This document shows, piece after piece, positions 57,794-64,000 of a DNA stretch of 64,000 nucleotides. The first letter of the stretch is position 1, and each line of letters begins with the position of its first letter. Source of the DNA: Helianthus annuus (Eukaryota > Streptophyta > Magnoliopsida > Asterales > Asteraceae); NCBI RefSeq assembly GCF_002127325.2, contig NC_035449.2:80762693-80826692 (forward strand), given 5' to 3'. A program made the position numbers and the translations under genes. Under the pieces are notes generated by a model. The model worked only from the letters and a program-made list of their open reading frames with translations. It made no database searches and was not told where the DNA came from.

Positions 57794-58954
57794 CTACTCC
57801 ATGTCTTCATCACTACCATCACCTTCGCCCCCATGCCTCGCCATGTACTCCCGGATGCTACCTATATCATCTTGTATATCGTTAACGTTGCGCTCGATAG
57901 CTCCAACCCGGTGGTATGTGTTGTTGGCGAGATTGTAGGTGTTCCTGGTGCACATAAGGTTTTCCTGCAAAAGATCATGCAAACTTTGAAAGTTAGGAAA
58001 ACCGCCTCCTTGAGAGGAGGATTGACCCGGATCGCCTTGGGGTGGGTACTGAAAATGGGGAGGTGGTGCATGAAGAACTAGAGCCTCCTGCGGGTTCCAT
58101 GCATAGCCTTGCGTCCTTTGAAAGCTCACCGTCCCGTCCTCCGCTTCATAAAGCAAGTTCATGGCTCGGCAAATGTGGTAATCAACCCGTCCTGACCATG
58201 GACTCCTTTCGAAGGACCTTGGGATATTCGTGAAGTGCTTGAAAAGACGGTACACCCATCCTCCGAAGAAGATTGGTGTAGGAGCATGAGCAAGGCGGTT
58301 TAGGTGCATGTTTCGCAGTAGGAGGTAAGGAACATCGAGAGGCTTCTGGTTGTGGATGCAGTGAAGGACAACCAAATCTTTCAACCCAACAACGCCACTA
58401 CTGTCATGGCGTTGGTTCAGCGAGTACGTGAGGAGCCTGTGGATGTAGCGGTATAACGGGTCCCTCAGTTTGGTGCTTTTGGTGCTGCTCGGGTTGTAGA
58501 TTCCTTCACCTATTTGAGCCCATGCGGCTTGGCGTTCAGTTGCATCCAAGTCTCGTAATCCCCCAGTATTCTCTTCATTCCCCGCTTCTTCATCAATGTA
58601 TAGCCCAATGATAGATCCAAACTGTGCCATGGAGGTTCTGAACGTGGTCCCTCCACATCGAAATTCGACCGCCTCATGGTCAAACGGTTCGCATCTCGAG
58701 TTGAAAATGAAGGTGCTGTAGAACTCCATCGTGCATTGATGTACCGACCGTAGTCGGGTGGTCAATGCGACGTGCAGTGGACCCCTCACAATGTTGTTGA
58801 AGCGGTCAAGTTGATTCACCATGGTTAGCAAATCGGTACACGCCCGCCTTGGGTACTCTTCCGGTCTTGTTTGTAGAACCTCGTATCGTGCCCTAGCGTC
58901 TAGTTCATTTGCGTTAAACCTTGTGAATTTCGACATCTGAAAAGAATACATCAA
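57794..58954 (-). CDS. Athila downstream (env-position) ORF
   Basis: 386 codons, uninterrupted, starting MMYSFQMSKFTRFNA; the third Met may be the true start. It sits where Athila elements carry an env-like ORF. I see no signal peptide or clear membrane helix, so a membrane-protein role is not supported. The central part (QLDRFNNIVRGPLH to IGLYIDEE) resembles a domain I know from plant retroelement ORFs annotated as plant transposon protein. The C-terminal 60 residues (ERNVNDIQDDIGSIREYM, then acidic) look coiled-coil. Function unknown. Confidence 0.75.
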   Translation of the reverse strand: MMYSFQMSKFTRFNANELDARARYEVLQTRPEEYPRRACTDLLTMVNQLDRFNNIVRGPLHVALTTRLRSVHQCTMEFYSTFIFNSRCEPFDHEAVEFRCGGTTFRTSMAQFGSIIGLYIDEEAGNEENTGGLRDLDATERQAAWAQIGEGIYNPSSTKSTKLRDPLYRYIHRLLTYSLNQRHDSSGVVGLKDLVVLHCIHNQKPLDVPYLLLRNMHLNRLAHAPTPIFFGGWVYRLFKHFTNIPRSFERSPWSGRVDYHICRAMNLLYEAEDGTVSFQRTQGYAWNPQEALVLHAPPPHFQYPPQGDPGQSSSQGGGFPNFQSLHDLLQENLMCTRNTYNLANNTYHRVGAIERNVNDIQDDIGSIREYMARHGGEGDGSDEDME

Positions 58955-59715
58955 AAGTTAGTACGAAACAAGGAGAATTGGAGTGAAACTGCAAACAGTG
59001 GGCTGGACACGGCCCCGTGTTCAGCGGACACGGCCCCGTGTCCAGGCGTCTGTAACCCAAAAATTTCATTTTTCGTCCCGGTTTCGAAAACCTGAAAATT
59101 TTTAGCCCAATAGTAGCGGTTACCCCCGAAAATGAAACCCTAAGTGTCATTTTTCCCAAAACAAACCGTTTACCCTTTCAATTTCGTGTTTTTCGGTTCA
59201 AGAACAAGGGTTTGGGGTTTTAGTTGGGAATCGGACAAATCTATCAACAATACTTGCTTATTTACTTTCCACTACTCTAATCTAAACTACTACTAACAAA
59301 TTTCATCAAAAATTTTGAGTTCGATCCGGATGAACATGAAGAACCCTAGATTTTTCCCAATTTTTGATGTTTTAACTACATGCAAGTAACTAATCTAACT
59401 ACTAAGAAGGATAGAATCATACCTTGACGTTGTTAGATTCGGTGGTGACGTTGAAAAACTGCAGAAAATCGCCTCAAACCAGAGCGTTTTCGGCTAAACG
59501 GGGCGTGTGGAATGGTGTAACTGATAGGAAAAGAGGGTTTTATCCCGACAGTCGCCTCGACACGGCCCCGTGTCCAGCGGACACGGCCCCGTGCCGGGCA
59601 AAGTTTTTGAATTTTTTTTTATGTGCTCGTGTGCATGCCCCTTATTTCCGGAAAATGGTGAGAAGATTTACCAGTTTTTAAACGTACACTTACCTGTAAC
59701 ATGTCGGGTATGAAT
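58955..59715 (-). other. Athila spacer between pol and the downstream ORF
   Basis: No gene seen. Holds two of the GGACACGG palindrome pairs (59003-59044, 59556-59598). Confidence 0.7.
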
Positions 59716-62700
59716 TTATTCGTTAACCGTATGAAGTGAGATCTCCTCTTCCTCATCCTCAATGGATCCTCGGTAGAGTTTCAGCCGTTGGCCATTGACT
59801 TTAAATGGTGTCCCATTTCGAGTTTTAATTTCTGCTGCACCGTGTGGGAAGACATGGGTGACGGAAAAAGGTCCTGACCACCTAGATTTTAACTTACCAG
59901 GAAATAATCGAAGTCGTGAATTAAACAATAGAACTTGATCTCCTACCCGAAATTCATTGGATTTAATATATTTATCGTGTATATTTTTCATTCTTTCCTT
60001 ATAAATTTCGGAGTTAGAATATGCATAATTCCTTAACTCGTCTAATTCGTTTATTTGACAAAATCGATTTTTACCGGCATTTTCCAAATCTAAGTTTACG
60101 TTTTTTATTGCCCAGTAGGCTTTGTGAGCTATTTCTACTGGCAAGTGACAGCTTTTTCCATAGACGAGTTTATATGGGGTTGTGCCTATAGTGGTTTTAT
60201 AAGCAGTGCGAAAAGCCCATAAAGCGTCGTCTAATTTGTCGGCCCATTCTTTTTTATTTATTCCTACGGTTTTTTCAAGTATTCGTTTTAAACCTCGATT
60301 AGTCACTTCGGCTTGCCCATTTGTTTGAGGGTGATATGCTGTCGAGACCCTGTGATAGACCCCATACCTTGTTAATATTTTTTCGAGTTGATGATTGCAA
60401 AAATGGGTACCTCTATCACTTATCAAAGCCTTTGGTGTCCCGAAGCGAGAAAACATCTTTTTTAGAAATTTTACCACTACTCTCCCATCATTTGTTGGAA
60501 GAGCCTCGGCCTCTGCCCATTTAGACAAGTAATCGACCGCCACAAGTATATATTTGTTTCCCTTTGAAGGTGGGAAAGGCCCCATGAAATCGAGTCCCCA
60601 CACATCAAAGATTTCACAGACGAGAATGCCATTTTGAGGCATTTCGTTCTTGGAAGAAATATTACCTGATCTTTGGCAGGCATCGCATGTCTTTACAAGG
60701 TTTTGTGCATCCTTGTAAATGGTTGGCCAGTAAAATCCCGAGTCAAATACCTTTCGTGCGGTACTTGCGGCACCATGATGTCCTCCGTATGGACCTTCAT
60801 GACAATGACGGAGAATTCTTCGTGCTTCATTACCATGGACACACCTTCGGATGAGCTGGTCGGCACACATTTTGAAAAGATAGGGGTCTTCCCAAAAGTA
60901 ATGCTTTACATCAGCAAAGAATTTTTTTCTTTGATGATGTGGCCATCCTTTGGTGACTATACCGCTAGCTAAGAAATTAGCGTAGTCGGCGTACCATGGT
61001 TCTTGTCTACTTTCCATCATTTCCAAGGATTCCGTGGGAAATTTCTCGTTGATTTGCTCGTCTCTGGTTGTCTCCAAAGCTGGGTCTTCTAAGCGCGAGA
61101 GATGATCTGCAGCAGTGTTTTCTGCTCCTCTTTTGTCCTTGATTTCGATGTCGAATTCTTGGAGGAGTAGAATCCATCTGATCAAACGGGGTTTTGCGTC
61201 TTGCTTCTTGAAGAGGTACCTGATGGCTGCATGGTCTGTATAGACTACTGTTTTAGAAAGAACAAGATAAGAACGAAATTTATCAAAAGCAAACACCACT
61301 GCTAGTAATTCTTTTTCTGTAGTTGTATAATTTTCTTGTGCATCATTAAGAGTTTTACTAGCATAATAAATTGGGTGGAAATGCTTTTCTTTTCTTTGTC
61401 CCAAGACTGCTCCAACAGCAAAGTCACTTGCATCACACATGATTTCGAAAGGAAATTTCCAATCTGGCGCTATCATGATAGGTGCATTGACTAGCATTTC
61501 CTTGAGGGTTAGAAATGCTTGATTGCATTCCTTGTCAAAGATGAAGGGTGCATCTTTTTCAAGTAATTTTGTTAGAGGTCTTGAAATTTTTGAAAAGTCT
61601 TTGATAAACCTTCTATAGAATCCGGCATGTCCTAGGAAACTTCTGATTGCTCGTACGGAGGATGGAGGAGGTAATCGAGAAATAGTTTCTATTTTTGCTC
61701 GATCAACTTCCATTCCTTCGCTTGAGATTTTATGACCGAGTACTATTCCCTCTGTCACCATGAAATGGCATTTTTCCCAATTAAGGGCGAGGTTAGTCTC
61801 CTCACATCGGGATAGCATTCGTTCAAGATTATCGAGGCATTGGTCATATGAGTCTCCAAAGATGGAAAAGTCATCCATGAAGACTTCCATTGTCTTTTCG
61901 ATCATATCATGGAAAATGGCGACCATACAACGTTGGAATGTTGCAGGCGCATTACATAGACCGAATGGCATGCGTCGATATGCAAAAGTTCCGTAGGGAC
62001 ATGTGAAAGTTGTTTTCTCTTGGTCTTCTGGTGCTATCGTTATTTGAAAGTAACCTGAAAAACCATCTAAGAAACAATAAAATTTATGACCGGATAATCT
62101 TTCTAACATTTGATCAATGAAGGGTAAAGGGAAGTGGTCTTTCCTTGTTGCTTCATTTAATCGCCTATAATCTATACAAACTCTCCATCCTGTGACGGTT
62201 CTTGTTGGTATTAATTCATTTTTTTCGTTAGTTATTACCGTCATACCTCCTTTCTTTGGGACTACTTGAACGGGACTTACCCACGGGCTATCGGAGATAG
62301 GGTAGATTAGTCCGGCGTCGAGTAGTTTGATGACTTCATTCTTAACCACTTCTTGAACATTGGGGTTCACTCTTCGTTGTGGTTGAATTACCGTTTTGTA
62401 GTCATCGTTCATTAAAATTTTGTGCGTGCACATGGAAGGGCTTATTCCTTTAATATCTACAAGCTTCCAAGCGATCGCGTTTTTGTGTTTTTTAAGTAGG
62501 CTAATTAATTTTTCTTTTTCTAAATTACTTAATTTAGATGAAATAATTACAGGTAAACTACCATCTTTGCCTAGAAAAGCATATTCCAATCCTTTAGGAA
62601 GTTCTTTGAGCTCAACGGGTGGGTCTTTGGAAGACACCTTATTTTGTGGCTCATCTAGGTTAAGAATCTTAAAGGTTTGTTCTATGGCTATCTCTTCTTC

Positions 62701-64000
62701 AACAAAGTGGTCTTCTTCGTTGGTTGTATCGGGTGGTTCAGCTTCATCTTCAATTAGGGGGTCATTGTTGCCAAAAGGATATTTCATTGAACGCTCAAGA
62801 TCTATGCTCCTTTTGAATGCCCCTAATTGAAGAGGTAGATTGTTGAATTTCCGGTTTTTCAAAGCTTTATGAGTTTGTACAAAAGGTTTTCCCAAGACTA
62901 AGGGGGCGTCATCTAGGATGACGAAGTCGGTTGGGATTACCATTTGATTTGTTTGAACCAAAACATCTTCAACTACACCGATTGATTTCATTACTTTCCG
63001 ATCGGATAGAAAAATGGGTATTTGAAGTGGAGTAAAATCACTAACACTTAATTTTTCAAAAATGTAGTTAGGCAGTATGTTAACACAAAGATCCTTATCG
63101 ATGGTGATATTACTAATAAATGAATTTTGAAAGAAACATGGAACCGGTGTAATGTTAATTTCAAAAGGATCTTCTTTTATTAGCGAGGTTTGATCATTAG
63201 TTAACTTAACACTTACTAAGTCTTTGATTTTAGCACTAGTGTTTAACTCTTTTAAAAACTTAGCATGAGGGGTTATTAAACAATGATTTTCGAAAGTAGG
63301 TGACAAGAGAATAATTTCCTCAAAACTAGTCTCTTCTTGAATTTTAACATTATCGGACTCACCTTTTTCGTTGTTTAACTCATGTGTCGGTTTTTCACTT
63401 TCTTGTTCTTCCATTCTTACACTTTCAACTACCTCTACGTTATTATCAATTTTTAATTCTTCTCTTGGGCGGGATTCCTCTTCCCTTGCGCGAGATTCTT
63501 TTATATAACGTTCGATAGTTTTAAGTTTTTCCAATATCCTATTAGTTACTTCGGTGAGAGAAAAAGAATTTGGATCCTCAAAGCTTGAATCCGGTTGTTC
63601 GATCCTTGGTTCCTCATAATACTCATATGAAGTAGATGGTTCACACCATTGTTCTTCATTGTAAGTATATGATGGATAAGGGTCGAAACTTTGTTCTTCA
63701 TAGTACTCATATGAGGTGGGTTGTTCACGCCATGGTTCCTCATAATAAGAGTATGAAGGTGGTGGCTCATACCTTGAATCTTCAAAGTATGAGTATGAAG
63801 GCTCATACCTTGGTTCATCAAAATATGAGTATGAGGGAGGAGGTTCATACCTTTGGTCTTCATAGGATGTGTATGAAGTTGATGGCTCGTACCTGGGCTC
63901 CTCATAATGGTTGTATGAATTGGATGGTTGATATGAAGTATTATATTGAACCGAGCGTGTGTTACGACAATTAGTGCAATAATTACCCCTATAATCATCC
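59716..64000 (-). CDS. gag-pol: Athila gag-pol polyprotein, N-terminus outside window
   Basis: One frame is open from 63999 to the stop at 59716, about 1427 visible residues. The first 150 residues are Tyr/Glu/Pro-rich repeats. A degenerate protease region ([13 protein letters not shown]) follows. RT has [21 protein letters not shown] (near 62068) and catalytic VFMDDF (near 61875). RNase H has MCDAS (near 61430), TEKELLAV and YTDHAA. Integrase has zinc ligands ending CDACQRSG (near 60675), Asp in LDFMGPF (near 60590), Asp in SDRG (near 60415) and Glu in GQAE (near 60313). All catalytic motifs of RT and integrase look intact; no chromodomain. Confidence 0.92.
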   Translation of the reverse strand, partial: DDYRGNYCTNCRNTRSVQYNTSYQPSNSYNHYEEPRYEPSTSYTSYEDQRYEPPPSYSYFDEPRYEPSYSYFEDSRYEPPPSYSYYEEPWREQPTSYEYYEEQSFDPYPSYTYNEEQWCEPSTSYEYYEEPRIEQPDSSFEDPNSFSLTEVTNRILEKLKTIERYIKESRAREEESRPREELKIDNNVEVVESVRMEEQESEKPTHELNNEKGESDNVKIQEETSFEEIILLSPTFENHCLITPHAKFLKELNTSAKIKDLVSVKLTNDQTSLIKEDPFEINITPVPCFFQNSFISNITIDKDLCVNILPNYIFEKLSVSDFTPLQIPIFLSDRKVMKSIGVVEDVLVQTNQMVIPTDFVILDDAPLVLGKPFVQTHKALKNRKFNNLPLQLGAFKRSIDLERSMKYPFGNNDPLIEDEAEPPDTTNEEDHFVEEEIAIEQTFKILNLDEPQNKVSSKDPPVELKELPKGLEYAFLGKDGSLPVIISSKLSNLEKEKLISLLKKHKNAIAWKLVDIKGISPSMCTHKILMNDDYKTVIQPQRRVNPNVQEVVKNEVIKLLDAGLIYPISDSPWVSPVQVVPKKGGMTVITNEKNELIPTRTVTGWRVCIDYRRLNEATRKDHFPLPFIDQMLERLSGHKFYCFLDGFSGYFQITIAPEDQEKTTFTCPYGTFAYRRMPFGLCNAPATFQRCMVAIFHDMIEKTMEVFMDDFSIFGDSYDQCLDNLERMLSRCEETNLALNWEKCHFMVTEGIVLGHKISSEGMEVDRAKIETISRLPPPSSVRAIRSFLGHAGFYRRFIKDFSKISRPLTKLLEKDAPFIFDKECNQAFLTLKEMLVNAPIMIAPDWKFPFEIMCDASDFAVGAVLGQRKEKHFHPIYYASKTLNDAQENYTTTEKELLAVVFAFDKFRSYLVLSKTVVYTDHAAIRYLFKKQDAKPRLIRWILLLQEFDIEIKDKRGAENTAADHLSRLEDPALETTRDEQINEKFPTESLEMMESRQEPWYADYANFLASGIVTKGWPHHQRKKFFADVKHYFWEDPYLFKMCADQLIRRCVHGNEARRILRHCHEGPYGGHHGAASTARKVFDSGFYWPTIYKDAQNLVKTCDACQRSGNISSKNEMPQNGILVCEIFDVWGLDFMGPFPPSKGNKYILVAVDYLSKWAEAEALPTNDGRVVVKFLKKMFSRFGTPKALISDRGTHFCNHQLEKILTRYGVYHRVSTAYHPQTNGQAEVTNRGLKRILEKTVGINKKEWADKLDDALWAFRTAYKTTIGTTPYKLVYGKSCHLPVEIAHKAYWAIKNVNLDLENAGKNRFCQINELDELRNYAYSNSEIYKERMKNIHDKYIKSNEFRVGDQVLLFNSRLRLFPGKLKSRWSGPFSVTHVFPHGAAEIKTRNGTPFKVNGQRLKLYRGSIEDEEEEISLHTVNE
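63560..63940 (-). repeat. Tyr/Glu/Pro-rich peptide repeats in Athila gag
   Basis: Repeats of about 15-23 residues built on [14 protein letters not shown] and variants ([20 protein letters not shown]), at least seven units. DNA units also repeat (GAGTATGAAG, CATACCTTGG). CTNCRN just before them is a lone CxxC. Confidence 0.8.

Larger units (their letters stand above)
55419..59600. repeat. Paired GGACACGG-CC-CCGTGTCC motifs
   Basis: An 18-mer with 8-base complementary arms and a 2-base centre, mostly in pairs a few bases apart. Sites: 55419-55457, about 55525-55560, 55605-55642, 57283-57321, 57354-57397, 57437-57477, 59003-59044 and 59556-59598. They occur in the LTR and both spacers but not in the ORFs. 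Confidence 0.85.
54199..64000 (-). mobile_element. Athila-like Gypsy element, 5' end outside window
   Basis: The 3' LTR (54199-55888), polypurine tract, a downstream env-position ORF (57794-58954) and gag-pol (59716 to the window edge) are all on the minus strand. Integrase is last in pol, no chromodomain follows, and an extra ORF separates pol from the LTR, as in Athila. Left flank GTTAG would be the target duplication; the other side is not in view. Confidence 0.92.

Overview
The window is plant nuclear DNA made almost entirely of nested LTR retrotransposons. No host gene could be supported. Elements start TG and end CA, make 5-bp target duplications, and all visible primer sites match the 3' end of plant initiator tRNA-Met (TGGTATCAGAGCC). 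Several open frames look like retroelement proteins I know from Asteraceae (the sunflower, lettuce and chrysanthemum family). That assignment is recognition, not a search result.

Layout. (1) 1-7387: AT-rich, gene-free DNA that opens inside a Copia-like LTR on the minus strand. (2) 7388-28581: Gypsy element D (plus), with a 3.5-kb 5' LTR, primer site, a proline-rich ORF and the start of gag. A solo LTR B (10930-13861, minus) sits between D's LTR and primer site, flanked by GACAG. A Sirevirus-type Copia element (14275-26184, plus) splits D's proline-rich ORF, with 450-bp LTRs and perfect ATTCT target duplications. (3) 28582-42916: Gypsy element A (plus), with two about 2.6-kb LTRs and gag but no pol, cutting D's gag. 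Its second LTR is split by solo LTR E (37817-40744). (4) 42917-45495: A's primer site and leader occur again after the second LTR and run into a truncated zinc-knuckle/protease/RT/RNase H fragment (A'). (5) 45496-54198: Tekay-like chromovirus C (minus), inserted in A'. (6) 54199-64000: Athila-like element (minus), inserted in C's 5' LTR and running off the window.

Nesting order is D > A/A' > C > Athila, with B and the Sirevirus also in D and E also in A. Most coding regions carry stops or frameshifts; the Athila gag-pol frame is open over everything visible.

The most interesting signal is in noncoding DNA. A 60-70 base hairpin with a conserved core and stems that change yet stay complementary occurs four times in A's 3' noncoding region and once in the unrelated solo LTR E. 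A second conserved palindrome block links LTRs B, C and E. A's leader holds three conserved stem-loops just after the primer site. Each family also carries many copies of its own short palindrome in its noncoding DNA.
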